From the NCBI GenBank assembly GCA_024642525.1, contig JAHEAX010000059.1, positions 124,001 through 188,000 on the forward strand: a DNA stretch of 64,000 nucleotides. Direction: 5' to 3'. Positions within the stretch are counted from its first letter, which is position 1. Each line of letters starts with the position of its first letter. A program made the position numbers and the translations under genes. Positions 49,712-60,026 of the stretch are shown in pieces. The notes under the pieces are model-generated. The model saw nothing but the letters and a program-made list of their open reading frames with translations. It was not told where the DNA came from and searched no databases. The DNA is from Erythrobacteraceae bacterium. GTDB taxonomy: Bacteria > Pseudomonadota > Alphaproteobacteria > Sphingomonadales > Sphingomonadaceae.

Positions 49712-52513
49712 ATGACGGGCCTGTTAACTCATTTTAAAAAGGATCAAATGCACAACTGGCCCATGAGTGGGGCCAAGCCGGAAAAACTGCCATCAGATGA
49801 TGTGATGCGGATGCGCCGCGAGGCTGCACTTCGCTCGGTGACAAAGCCTGCCACTGACGAGGGCGCAAAGGCCGAATTCCCACTGACCAGCGCATCTTCA
49901 ACAGCCGCGGAAAACCAGTTCCGGCAAGGCCAGCCGGACCGGCGAAGACACCACACAACCGTCAGCAACCGCGACCGCAAGCACTGCTATATTCCGGCCA
50001 ATTGGTACCGGATGGTGTTAATAATTTCGGTCACATTCGCCATCACCATGCTGATGATGGGCAGCATCCCGCCAAAAGCGGTGCTGGCAGCAGGAACGCT
50101 GGCCATCGCATTGGCGCTCGCCAGTCTGCATTTTGCACGTTGGGAACGCGCCAGGGAACGCCAGCCCCTTCTGGTGCAGGCAATCATGGCGCTGTGCGTT
50201 ATCTGCCCACTGGCGCTGACCGGCTTTGCCTATGGCATCTGGACCTATCAGGGCCTGCTTGACCCGCGGTTGGGGGTTGCAGCGCTCATCTGTCTCAATG
50301 CCCTGTCGGTAACCTTGCTGAACGGGCGCACTGTCCAGCTTTTCTCCGGCATTACTGCCACATGGGCGCCGGTGGCGCTGGTGGATGGCAGTGCCTATGC
50401 CTTGGGTGCGATGGTGGCGATTGGCGTTGCGATGGGCGTGGTTGCACGCATCCAGTCGCGGCTGGAAAGCGAGCGGCGCGGCAAGATGCAGCTGCGCGAG
50501 CGGGCGAGAAACCGCTACGAAGACATTCTCCGGGACTATGAAGACACCGGCCAAGGCTGGTTCTGGGAAACAGACCGCAGGGGCCAGATAAGCTATGTCT
50601 CGCCCCATGTGGCAGATGTTCTGGGCGTGCCGATGGAAGAACTTGTCGGCAGGCCGTTCCTTGAACTTTTCGCTCTTTCGCAAAGCGGCGAAGAAGGTGA
50701 GCGCACGCTCACTTTTCACGTTTCTGCGCGGTCGTCCTTTCAGGAACTGGCCGTTCGGGCGGCAGCATCAGGTGATGAATGCTGGTGGTCGGTCAGCGGC
50801 CGTCCGGTCTATGATGAATTTCACAATTACGTGGGTTTCAGAGGGTCCGGCACTGATCTGACAGCAAAACGCCGGAGCGAGGAAAGCGCCTCGCGGCTGG
50901 CTCATTACGATTCGCTGACTGGCCTCGCCAACCGTTTCCAGATGGCGCAGACCCTCGAAAAGGTGCTGGATGCTCCGCAGGAAATCCAGCGGGAATGCAG
51001 CATTTTCCTGATCGATCTGGACCGCTTCAAACATGTGAACGACACCCTCGGCCATCCGGCAGGCGATGCCTTGCTCCGGCAGGTTGCAGACAGGGTGGAA
51101 TTGTCCGTTGGTGAAATCGGGCGGGTTGGCCGTCTGGGCGGGGACGAGTTCGAGGTCATCATCCCGGGCCGGATAGACCGCGATACGCTGGCGGCCATGG
51201 CACGCGAAATCATCCGCTCTGTATCGCAGCCCTATTCGATTGACGGGCACCGCGTGGTGATTGGCGCATCAATCGGCATCGCTGTTTCACCTGAAGATGG
51301 CGTGACCAGCGAATCCCTGGTGCGCAATGCCGACCTTGCGCTCTATGCCGCCAAGGACAACGGGCGGGGTCGCTATCACTTCTTCTCGGACGACCTGCAT
51401 TCTGCGGCCGAAGAACGCAGCGAACTGGAACGTGACCTGCGGGATGCGATCGCCCAGGGCAAGCTGGACCTTTATTACCAGCCCGTCGTCCAGACATCGA
51501 CTGAACGGATTACCGGTTTCGAGGCCTTGCTGCGCTGGAAGCACCCCACAAAGGGCTGGCTCTCGCCTGCCAAATTCGTCCCGATTGCCGAAGATACCGG
51601 TCTTATTAACGCGATTGGCGAATGGGCCATCCGCACTGCCTGCCACGATCTGGCGCGCTGGCCCGATGATGTGCGTTGCGCGGTAAATGTATCGCCGTTG
51701 CAGTTTTCCAATCCGCAGCTGCCAGCAATTGTCACCAATGCAATTGCGCAGGCAGGCATTGAGCCGCGCCGGCTTGAACTGGAAATTACCGAAAGCGTCT
51801 TCCTCAACGATGACCAGGGCACCGATGCGATGTTTGCCGCGCTCAAGCGCGTGGGCGTGCGGCTGGCACTGGATGATTTTGGCACCGGCTATTCCTCGCT
51901 CGGCTATCTGAAGAAAGCGCCGTTCGACAAGATCAAGATCGACCAGAGCTTCGTACGCGGGGCGACCCAGCCGGGCAGCCGCAACGGCGCCATCATCGCA
52001 TCCATCACCAGCCTTGCACAGGCATTGGGCATGGACACGACCGCAGAAGGCGTGGAGACGATGGACGAACTGGACCTTGTGAGGATGCACGGCTGCAGCC
52101 ACGTGCAGGGCTTCATTTATGAACGCCCGCTCAGCAGCGCGGATGCCACCCGGCGGCTGGAAACGGGCCTTGCGGCAGTTGCCAGCGGACCAAGATCTGC
52201 CCGAACTCCGCGCCAGACATTGCTGCGCAAGGTGGTGCTCGAACATGACGGCCAGTTCTACAATGGCAGCATGCGTAATATCGCAGAACGCGGGGTCATG
52301 ATCGAAGGCCTGTGGAATGTGCCTGATGGCACGGTGTTCCAGATCATGCTGTCGGAAAATTGCACGGTTACCGCGATCAGCAAATGGTGCCACGAAGACC
52401 GCATGGGCGTCGAATTTTCACAAGCGCTTGCGCGCGGCGACGATGGCAATTTCACGGCGCTGAAGGGCGCTACGGTCGATCCGGTGAAGCTTTCGCTGCG
52501 CAAACTGGCATAG
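49712..52513 (+). CDS. Membrane PAS-GGDEF-EAL protein with C-terminal PilZ-like domain (start uncertain: 49712 or 49748)
   Basis: Multi-TM N-terminus; PAS (GQGWFWETDRRGQISYVSPHVADVLGVPMEEL); RLGGDEFEVI; FEALLRWKHP ... DDFGTGYSSLGYLKKAPFDKIKIDQSFV; tail RQTLLRK...RNIAERG. Confidence 0.9.
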   Translation: MTGLLTHFKKDQMHNWPMSGAKPEKLPSDDVMRMRREAALRSVTKPATDEGAKAEFPLTSASSTAAENQFRQGQPDRRRHHTTVSNRDRKHCYIPANWYRMVLIISVTFAITMLMMGSIPPKAVLAAGTLAIALALASLHFARWERARERQPLLVQAIMALCVICPLALTGFAYGIWTYQGLLDPRLGVAALICLNALSVTLLNGRTVQLFSGITATWAPVALVDGSAYALGAMVAIGVAMGVVARIQSRLESERRGKMQLRERARNRYEDILRDYEDTGQGWFWETDRRGQISYVSPHVADVLGVPMEELVGRPFLELFALSQSGEEGERTLTFHVSARSSFQELAVRAAASGDECWWSVSGRPVYDEFHNYVGFRGSGTDLTAKRRSEESASRLAHYDSLTGLANRFQMAQTLEKVLDAPQEIQRECSIFLIDLDRFKHVNDTLGHPAGDALLRQVADRVELSVGEIGRVGRLGGDEFEVIIPGRIDRDTLAAMAREIIRSVSQPYSIDGHRVVIGASIGIAVSPEDGVTSESLVRNADLALYAAKDNGRGRYHFFSDDLHSAAEERSELERDLRDAIAQGKLDLYYQPVVQTSTERITGFEALLRWKHPTKGWLSPAKFVPIAEDTGLINAIGEWAIRTACHDLARWPDDVRCAVNVSPLQFSNPQLPAIVTNAIAQAGIEPRRLELEITESVFLNDDQGTDAMFAALKRVGVRLALDDFGTGYSSLGYLKKAPFDKIKIDQSFVRGATQPGSRNGAIIASITSLAQALGMDTTAEGVETMDELDLVRMHGCSHVQGFIYERPLSSADATRRLETGLAAVASGPRSARTPRQTLLRKVVLEHDGQFYNGSMRNIAERGVMIEGLWNVPDGTVFQIMLSENCTVTAISKWCHEDRMGVEFSQALARGDDGNFTALKGATVDPVKLSLRKLA

Positions 52514-52642
52514 GCACGGCCTGTAAAAACTCGGCTGAATGTGACGCGATAGTTCAACCTATCTGCTGACAGCATCGCCAAGCGCGGCTAAGGGCGTGCA
52601 AAAGGTATCAGGCGATATCGTTCATAAACTTACCGGCGATCC

Positions 52643-54460
52643 ATGACCGAACTAGCAAACATCAGAAATTTCAGCATTATTGCTCATATTGACCACGGCA
52701 AGTCGACCCTTGCCGATCGGCTCATCCAGTTCACGGGCGGCCTGACCGATCGTGAAATGTCGGAGCAGGTGCTCGACAACATGGATATCGAGCGGGAACG
52801 CGGCATCACGATCAAGGCGCAGACCGTGCGCCTGAACTACACGGCCAAGGATGGCGTGACCTATCAGCTGAACCTGATGGACACGCCGGGCCATGTCGAC
52901 TTTGCCTATGAAGTATCGCGCAGCCTTGCGGCCTGCGAAGGCGCATTGCTGGTGGTGGACGCAGCGCAGGGCGTGGAAGCGCAGACGCTGGCCAATGTGT
53001 ATCAGTCGATCGAGCATGACCATGAAATCGTGCCAGTCATCAACAAGATCGACTTGCCTGCCGCAGAGCCTGAAATGGTTCGCCGCGAGATTGAAGACAT
53101 TATCGGCATCGACGCATCCGATGCAGTTCTGACCAGCGCCAAATCCGGCATCGGGATCGAGGAAGTGCTGGAAGCTGTCGTCACCCGCATTCCGCCGCCC
53201 AAGGGCGACCGCGATGCGCCACTGAAGGCGATGCTGGTCGATAGCTGGTATGACCCTTATCTGGGCGTGGTCATTCTGGTGCGAGTGATTTCCGGTGTCA
53301 TCAAAAAGGGCCTGCAGGTGAAATTCATGCAGGGCGGCACGGAACATCTTATTGACCGTGTCGGCTTCATGAGCCCGAAAATCGAGCAGGTATCCGAACT
53401 GGCAGCAGGCGAGATCGGCTTCATTACAGCCCAGATCAAGGAAGTGGCGCAAGCCAAGGTGGGTGACACCATCACCACGGTAAAGAACGGTTCCACCGAA
53501 GCCCTGCCGGGCTTCAAGGAAGTGCAGCCGGTCGTGTTCTGCGGCATTTTCCCGGTGGATGCGGCAGATTTTGAAAAGTTACGTGAAAGCATCGGTAAAT
53601 TGCGCCTCAACGATGCCAGCTTCAGTTTCGAAACGGAAAGCAGCGCGGCTCTCGGCTTCGGTTTCCGCTGTGGTTTCCTCGGGCTTCTGCACCTCGAGAT
53701 CATTCAGGAACGCCTGACGCGCGAATATGACCTGGATCTGATTACCACTGCGCCAAGCGTGGTCTATCGTATCCAGCTCAGCAAATCGCGCACCGACGAT
53801 GCGCGTGAGATCATGCTGCACAATCCGGCGGATTATCCTGATCCGAGCCGGATCGAGCAGATTGACGAACCCTGGATCAAAGCCGTCATCTACACGCCGG
53901 ACGAATATCTCGGTTCGATCCTGAAATTGTGCCAGGACCGGCGCGGCATCCAGAAGGATCTCACCTATGTCGGTGGGCGTGCGCAGATCACTTATGAACT
54001 GCCGCTCAACGAAGTCGTGTTCGATTTCTACGACCGTTTGAAAAGCATTTCGCGCGGTTATGCCAGCTTCGATTATGAACAGATCGGCCTGCGTGAAGGC
54101 GATCTGGTGAAAATGAGCATCCTGGTGAATAACGAACCGGTCGATGCGCTCAGCATGATTGTCCATCGCGGCGTGGCAGAAGCGCGCGGCCGCCATATGT
54201 GCGAACGCCTCAAGGATCTCATCCCGCGCCATCTGTTCAAGATTCCGGTGCAGGCAGCAATTGGCGGCAAGGTTATTGCCCGCGAAACGATTGCTGCAAT
54301 GCGCAAGGACGTGACCGCCAAATGTTATGGCGGTGACATCAGCCGCAAGAAGAAGCTCCTCGACAAACAGAAGAAGGGCAAGGCCAAGATGCGCGAATAT
54401 GGCAACGTCAGCATTCCGCAGGAAGCCTTCATTGCCGCGCTGCGGATGGGCGAAGAGTGA
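52643..54460 (+). CDS. lepA: Elongation factor 4
   Basis: 605 aa; [64 protein letters not shown]. Confidence 0.97.
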   Translation: MTELANIRNFSIIAHIDHGKSTLADRLIQFTGGLTDREMSEQVLDNMDIERERGITIKAQTVRLNYTAKDGVTYQLNLMDTPGHVDFAYEVSRSLAACEGALLVVDAAQGVEAQTLANVYQSIEHDHEIVPVINKIDLPAAEPEMVRREIEDIIGIDASDAVLTSAKSGIGIEEVLEAVVTRIPPPKGDRDAPLKAMLVDSWYDPYLGVVILVRVISGVIKKGLQVKFMQGGTEHLIDRVGFMSPKIEQVSELAAGEIGFITAQIKEVAQAKVGDTITTVKNGSTEALPGFKEVQPVVFCGIFPVDAADFEKLRESIGKLRLNDASFSFETESSAALGFGFRCGFLGLLHLEIIQERLTREYDLDLITTAPSVVYRIQLSKSRTDDAREIMLHNPADYPDPSRIEQIDEPWIKAVIYTPDEYLGSILKLCQDRRGIQKDLTYVGGRAQITYELPLNEVVFDFYDRLKSISRGYASFDYEQIGLREGDLVKMSILVNNEPVDALSMIVHRGVAEARGRHMCERLKDLIPRHLFKIPVQAAIGGKVIARETIAAMRKDVTAKCYGGDISRKKKLLDKQKKGKAKMREYGNVSIPQEAFIAALRMGEE

Positions 54461-54571
54461 ACGATCTTCTTGTTCCAGAAAGCCTTTCCGGCCACGCTGC
54501 GGGTCGAGCAATAATTTAACTTTTCTGGCCTATTTGTGATGTGGGAAAATCGCACACAACAGAGCCAGTAA

Positions 54572-56818
54572 ATGAGCAACAAAACAGACCTTCTGCACAA
54601 AGACCGTGATGCGGCAAAGAAGTCTGGCGGGTGGAGCAGGTTTTTCGGCCCTGTCGAAAAACCGTCAACAACGCCCATCGATAATTCGCATCTTGCGCAG
54701 ATGGCGCGGGCATTCGAAGATTCAGGTCGCGGCTGGTTCTGGTCAACCGATGGCAACTTGTCGCTGACTTACGTTTCCGATTCGGTTTGCGGAACGCTTG
54801 GTCGTGAAAGGCATGAAGTCATAGGGCAGCCGTTCGAATCCCTCTTCAGGGCAGAACGGCGCGCCGATACATCGAGCAAACGCACCCTTCCGTTTCAGCT
54901 GAGAACCAAGAGCAAGTTCAGCAATCTGGAATTGCTGGCGGCAACAGATGATGTGGAATGCTGGTGGTCGATCAGCGGCAGGCCCGAATTCGACAAGGCC
55001 GGCAATCTTCTGGGTTACAAGGGCAGCGGCCTTGATGTGACCTATAACCGCCAAAGCCATGACGAAGCTTCGCGGTTGAGCGAATCCGACACGCTGACAG
55101 GGCTTGCCAGTCGCTACAGGATTACACGCAGGCTGGAAGCCGCGCTCACCGCTTACAAGGTTGCCAAGCGCAGCTGCGCGCTGATGATCATCGATCTCGA
55201 TCGCTTCAAGCAGATCAACGATACGTTGGGGCACCAGGCAGGTGACGAAGTGTTGAAGCAGGCATCGCAAAGGCTGATGCGCGTCGTTTCGAAGGACTGG
55301 GAAGTAGGGCGCCTCGGTGGTGACGAATTCCAGGTCATCATGCCGGATATAGATGACCGCGGCGAATTGGGTGATGCAGCCCGCAAGATCATCTCGATGA
55401 TTTCGCAGCCTTACACCGTCGATGGTGTCCGCTGCGTGATCGGCGCGTCGATCGGCATGGCCGTGGCCCCGTTCGACGGTATCACCAGCGAAGAACTGAC
55501 CCGCAGTGCTGACCTTGCGCTATATGCTGCCAAGAATGACGGGCGCGGGCGTTACCGCTTCTATTCAAGCGATTTGCACGACAAGGCAGAAGACCGCCGC
55601 CAATTGGAAGACGATCTGCGCGATGCGCTGGACCGCGGGGAGATTTCACTGGTTTATCAGCCTGTTGTGAAGGCGGGCACCAATATGATTTCAGGCTTTG
55701 AAGCCTTGATGCGCTGGGACCATCCGGAAAAGGGCCCGATCTCTCCCAATGTCTTCATCCCTATTGCTGAAGATGCCAATATCATCGCGGGCTTGGGCGA
55801 ATGGGCGTTGCGCCAGGCATGTGAGGATGCTTCGAAGTGGAAAGGCAACGCGCGCGTCGCCGTAAACGTCTCGCCCATCCAGTTTGCCAACACTGAATTA
55901 TCGACGCTTGTTGCTTCGGCTCTGTCCAATTCCGGTCTGACCCCTGATCGGCTGGAACTGGAAATAACCGAAAGCGTGTTTCTTGGCGAAAACGCCGATA
56001 CGGATAACGTATTCGCCACGCTCAAGAAGCTGGGCGTGCGGCTGGCGCTGGATGATTTCGGGACTGGCTATTCGTCGCTCGGCTATCTGAAAACCGCGCC
56101 GTTCGACAAGATCAAGATCGACCAGAGCTTCGTGCGTGGGGCGACAGAAAGCGGTAACCGCAATGCGGCCATCATCACCGCAATCGTCAGCCTTGCCAAG
56201 GCACTGGATATGGAAACCACGGCAGAAGGTATTGAAACGCTCGATACACTTGACCTGATCCGCAAGCTGGAAGTCAGCCATGTGCAGGGTTATGTTTACA
56301 GCAGGCCGCTGTTCAATGCCGAAATTGCCGAGCGGCTGGAACGCGGTGATCTGGAAATCATGCCGACGGGACACGAAGTCCACCGCAATGACCGCAAGAC
56401 CTTGTTCCGCAAGATCGGCGTGATCCACGAAGACCATCGCTATGATGTGATGATGCGCAACCTGTCGAAAAGCGGCGTTCGTATAGAAGGTCTGATCGAT
56501 GTGCCTATTGGCACCGAATTCGTGGTCGATTTCGGCGAAGGTCAGCTTGCCGTTGCAACGGTCAGGCGGTCGAACGACACGTCGCAGGGCCTGCAATTCG
56601 AAATTCCGCTGATCAGTGACGGGTCGGACGGGCTTTGCACGCGTCACCGTGTCTCTCCCTATGTCCTGGCTGCTGCCGGAATGCCACTGGCGGCGCTGCC
56701 ATCGGGCCATTATCCGCTGGTCGGCAATGAATTTGCGGGCAAGCACGATGGCAAGCCCAAGAGCATGCCGCGGTTTGGTCAGGTCGATAAAGGGGATGCT
56801 TTGTTGCGGGTGGCCTGA
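54572..56818 (+). CDS. Soluble PAS-GGDEF-EAL protein with C-terminal PilZ-like domain
   Basis: RGWFWSTDGNLSLTYVSDSVCGTLGRERHEV; RLGGDEFQVI; FEALMRWDHP ... DDFGTGYSSLGYLKTAPFDKIKIDQSFV; tail RKTLFRK...RNLSKSG. Confidence 0.92.
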   Translation: MSNKTDLLHKDRDAAKKSGGWSRFFGPVEKPSTTPIDNSHLAQMARAFEDSGRGWFWSTDGNLSLTYVSDSVCGTLGRERHEVIGQPFESLFRAERRADTSSKRTLPFQLRTKSKFSNLELLAATDDVECWWSISGRPEFDKAGNLLGYKGSGLDVTYNRQSHDEASRLSESDTLTGLASRYRITRRLEAALTAYKVAKRSCALMIIDLDRFKQINDTLGHQAGDEVLKQASQRLMRVVSKDWEVGRLGGDEFQVIMPDIDDRGELGDAARKIISMISQPYTVDGVRCVIGASIGMAVAPFDGITSEELTRSADLALYAAKNDGRGRYRFYSSDLHDKAEDRRQLEDDLRDALDRGEISLVYQPVVKAGTNMISGFEALMRWDHPEKGPISPNVFIPIAEDANIIAGLGEWALRQACEDASKWKGNARVAVNVSPIQFANTELSTLVASALSNSGLTPDRLELEITESVFLGENADTDNVFATLKKLGVRLALDDFGTGYSSLGYLKTAPFDKIKIDQSFVRGATESGNRNAAIITAIVSLAKALDMETTAEGIETLDTLDLIRKLEVSHVQGYVYSRPLFNAEIAERLERGDLEIMPTGHEVHRNDRKTLFRKIGVIHEDHRYDVMMRNLSKSGVRIEGLIDVPIGTEFVVDFGEGQLAVATVRRSNDTSQGLQFEIPLISDGSDGLCTRHRVSPYVLAAAGMPLAALPSGHYPLVGNEFAGKHDGKPKSMPRFGQVDKGDALLRVA

Positions 56819-56934
56819 CGCGCGGAATCCATCCCGGCATCGCCTGAGCGGTCTGCTTCATATTCTGGTCAGCTTGCATTCGTAAACGGCGTGGCTACAG
56901 ATGGGTATGCAGAAAACGCTGCCGGTCGGGCAGG

Positions 56935-58521
56935 GTGAGGGTCGGATTCTTGAGATTACATTCCAAGTGGTTAGTGGCGCTGTGCGCCATGGTGTTTTTT
57001 GGCGTTTTGACGTGTGCTTCTTCGGCATCGGCGCAGGTTGTGCCATCCGTGCTGGAAGAAGTGCGGCTGGTTACACAGGACGATAACAGCGCAGCCTTCA
57101 TCCTGCGTTTTTCACCTGCCGAACCGCGCTATGCAGCCAATAATAACAACCCCAGCCAGCCTGAACTGCTGATGCGGACCACAGTGCGGGCGGGCCGCGT
57201 TCCGCAGCGCCAGCGTATGCGCGCACGCGGGCTGGTACGCGAAACCCAGCTCATCACCTCTGAAGGTAGCCTGCTGATGCGGTTCGACACGGCTGTGCCG
57301 GCGCGCGTTTCGGCAGAGAATATCGGCGCCAACTCGGTGCAGGTTAAAATCGAACGTGTGAGCGCAGAAGAGGAAATCGGCATACGCGCCATCGGTTCGG
57401 AAGGAGAAGACGTCTTCCGTGCGGCTGATCGGGCGCCAGCAGACGCTTACAATCCGGGCGATTCCTACGAGCTAGTTTTCCTCAAATATGCCGATGTCAG
57501 CGAAGTTATCGGGCTTCTGGTGGATGGTGCGGAAATCAAGCCGAACAATGTCTTCATCCGGCGCGAACCGGGCTTCGGTTCGCCCGCGTCAAACCAGCAG
57601 CCGAGCTATATCGGCGGCCAGCAGCAATCCCAGCGTGATGAAGTTGCGCTGGGGCAATCATTCGGCAACGGTCTGGCTGTCGACCGCCGTCTCAACGCCA
57701 TCTGGATTACCGGCACCCCCGACCGCATTGAACGGGTGAAGCAGCAGATTGCGCTGATCGATGTTCCGGTCGACAGCGTTATCCTGGAAACGCAATTCGT
57801 CGAACTTACCGAAAGTGGCGCGCGCAACCTCGGTATCGATCTGAACAACACAGCGGGCCAGATCGCGGTAGGTTCGCTCGATACAGGCTCGTTCCTGCCT
57901 TTCGGTGTTGACCCCAATGACGTGCTGCCATCAGGCACATTGCAGGCGGCCATTTACGCGCAGATCCAGAAGGGTGAAGGGCGCATCGTATCACGCCCGC
58001 GCATCGCCGCCCAAAGCGGATCGACAGCCAAGATCATCACCGGCGATGCGTTGCCGATCCTGACCGCGATAACGCTGTCCGGCGTGAACGGCGTTTCACA
58101 GCAGGTGCAATATGTGAATGTCGGCGTGACCTTGCAGATCGCGCCGCGCGTCAGCGAAGATGGCTTTGTAACATCGCAGATCTACGGCGTGGTATCGTCC
58201 GTCACCGGCTTTTCGCAAGGATACCCGACCATCAGCCAACGCGAGGCGGAAACCTCTGCGTCGGTCAGGGATGGCGAGACTTTCGTGATTGGCGGACTTA
58301 CGCAGGAAAACAACCTCACCAACAAATCCAAAATTCCGCTGCTTGGCGATATCCCGCTACTCGGAACCTTGTTCACGGTGGAACGGTCAACCCGCAGCAA
58401 GACCGAGCTTTACATTGTCATCACCCCGCATATTGTCCGCCATCGCAGGTTCGATAACGAACGTGAATTGCAGGCCGATGTGGACGCGGCTGGAGCACAG
58501 TTTGCACCTGCGGGTCAGTGA
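56935..58521 (+). CDS. Secretin (PilQ/GspD-type) outer membrane protein (GTG 56935 or TTG 56950 start)
   Basis: Signal peptide; short N-domain (DSYELVFLKYADVSEVIGLLVDGAEIKPNN); secretin core with signature IPLLGDIPLLGTLFTVERSTRSKTELYIVITPHIV. Confidence 0.88.
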   Translation: MRVGFLRLHSKWLVALCAMVFFGVLTCASSASAQVVPSVLEEVRLVTQDDNSAAFILRFSPAEPRYAANNNNPSQPELLMRTTVRAGRVPQRQRMRARGLVRETQLITSEGSLLMRFDTAVPARVSAENIGANSVQVKIERVSAEEEIGIRAIGSEGEDVFRAADRAPADAYNPGDSYELVFLKYADVSEVIGLLVDGAEIKPNNVFIRREPGFGSPASNQQPSYIGGQQQSQRDEVALGQSFGNGLAVDRRLNAIWITGTPDRIERVKQQIALIDVPVDSVILETQFVELTESGARNLGIDLNNTAGQIAVGSLDTGSFLPFGVDPNDVLPSGTLQAAIYAQIQKGEGRIVSRPRIAAQSGSTAKIITGDALPILTAITLSGVNGVSQQVQYVNVGVTLQIAPRVSEDGFVTSQIYGVVSSVTGFSQGYPTISQREAETSASVRDGETFVIGGLTQENNLTNKSKIPLLGDIPLLGTLFTVERSTRSKTELYIVITPHIVRHRRFDNERELQADVDAAGAQFAPAGQ

Positions 58522-58562
58522 TGCGCTTGCCCCAACGTATTGCATTTATTCCTAAATCAACG

Positions 58563-58634
58563 CGTAAGAATATTATATCGGATAGTGCTTTTATTATTGC
58601 CTAATGTTGTGTTCACCCAAGTTCACGTAAGAAT
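58563..58634. repeat. Two CGTAAGAAT direct repeats, 63 bp apart, upstream of the subtilase
   Basis: CGTAAGAAT at 58563-58571 and 58626-58634 in the AT-rich intergenic region. Confidence 0.5.
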
Positions 58635-58820
58635 TGCACTTCAATTCATCGCATGATTTGCACGGTTTGACGCGAAATGTTGCAAAAAACATTAGATTTT
58701 CGTTGTTTATGAACTCTGATCAACAGGCGCGGCAATAGACAGACGTCGCAACCTCGTTACAAATCCTCCTGCTGCTGTCGAAGGGTCGCACGGCAGCCAA
58801 AAAACCTTGGAGGGTTTCCG

Positions 58821-59951
58821 ATGAAATTGAAGTCACTCGCAATTCTTGCTGCACTGCCAATGATCGCGCTGGCAGCGCCCGCCCATGCAAAGCCGGGCGA
58901 CAAGATCGCCAACAGTTACATCTGTGTTTTCAATAAATCCGTTTCGCGTGGCAATGCCCATGCCGAAGCGAACCGCTCCACTCAGGGCGCTGAAGCCCAG
59001 GTGAAGCATGTGTATAGCGTTGCGCTGAAAGGCTTCGCCGTCACTGCAGCACCGCAGGCTGTTGCCGCCATGCAGCGCAACAACCCCAACATCGCTTATT
59101 GCGAACAGGACCAGGAAGTCGCCGCTATCCAGACCTATGGCAATGGCCCCGGCTCCAAGGGCAAGCCATCCGGTGGTGGTGGTTCGTCGCAGCCTCCGCA
59201 GGAAACGCCTTGGGGTATCGCACGCGTCAATGGCGGCGCTTCGGGTAATTATGCAACGGCATGGATTATCGACACCGGCATCGACTTCAACCACCCCGAT
59301 CTCAACTCGGATCTGGCGCGGAGCAAAAGCTTCATCCGTGACAGCTCGCCTGCCGATGGTAACGGCCACGGCACCCATGTTGCAGGCACGATCGCCGCGA
59401 TTGACAACAATATCGGCGTAGTCGGCGTTGCAGCTGGCGCACCGGTTGTTGCAGTGCGGGTTCTCGACCGTCGCGGCAGCGGGTCGAACTCCGGCGTGAT
59501 TGCCGGGGTCGATTACGTCGCACAATATGGCAAGCCCGGCGATGTTGCCAACATGAGCCTTGGCGGCGGTGTCAGTCAGGCGCTTGATGATGCGGTTGTG
59601 GCTGCGGCTTCTGGCGGCGTGCGCTTCGCGCTTGCTGCCGGTAATGAAAGCGACAATGCCAACAACCATTCGCCCGCACGTGCAAACGGCCCGAATGTCT
59701 TCACCATCTCGGCATTCTCGATTGGTGACAATTTCGCCAGCTTCTCCAACTACGGCAATCCGCCAGTGGATTATGCAGAGCCGGGCGTTGCCATTAAATC
59801 AACGTGGCTGAGCGGTGGCTACAACACCATCAGCGGCACTTCGATGGCGACCCCGCATTTTGCCGGTCTGCTGCTTGCCGGTAACATCGGCAACGGTGGC
59901 CGCGTGAATGGCGATCCAGACGGCAACGCAGACACAATCGGCGTTCATTGA
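58821..59951 (+). CDS. Secreted S8 family serine peptidase (subtilase) with inhibitor I9-like prodomain
   Basis: Signal peptide MKLKSLAILAALPMIALAAPAHA; catalytic D (AWIIDTGIDFNHPDL), H (GHGTHVAGTIAAI), S (GTSMATPHFAGLLL). Confidence 0.93.
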   Translation: MKLKSLAILAALPMIALAAPAHAKPGDKIANSYICVFNKSVSRGNAHAEANRSTQGAEAQVKHVYSVALKGFAVTAAPQAVAAMQRNNPNIAYCEQDQEVAAIQTYGNGPGSKGKPSGGGGSSQPPQETPWGIARVNGGASGNYATAWIIDTGIDFNHPDLNSDLARSKSFIRDSSPADGNGHGTHVAGTIAAIDNNIGVVGVAAGAPVVAVRVLDRRGSGSNSGVIAGVDYVAQYGKPGDVANMSLGGGVSQALDDAVVAAASGGVRFALAAGNESDNANNHSPARANGPNVFTISAFSIGDNFASFSNYGNPPVDYAEPGVAIKSTWLSGGYNTISGTSMATPHFAGLLLAGNIGNGGRVNGDPDGNADTIGVH

Positions 59952-59975
59952 TCGATTACTTCTGGTTTGAAAATC

Positions 59976-60009
59976 GGGGCGGCTTGCACTGGCAGGCCGC
60001 CCCTTTTTT
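59976..60009 (+). terminator. Rho-independent terminator after subtilase
   Basis: GGGGCGGC-ttgcactggcag-GCCGCCCC-TTTTTT. Confidence 0.85.
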
Positions 60010-60026
60010 GTGAAAGAAGCCCGGCT

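Noticed and set aside
51287-52393. 368-aa minus-strand ORF opposite the EAL domain
   Set aside because: A matching antisense ORF exists opposite the paralogue (55898-56746), explained by the conserved EAL coding sequence rather than a real gene.
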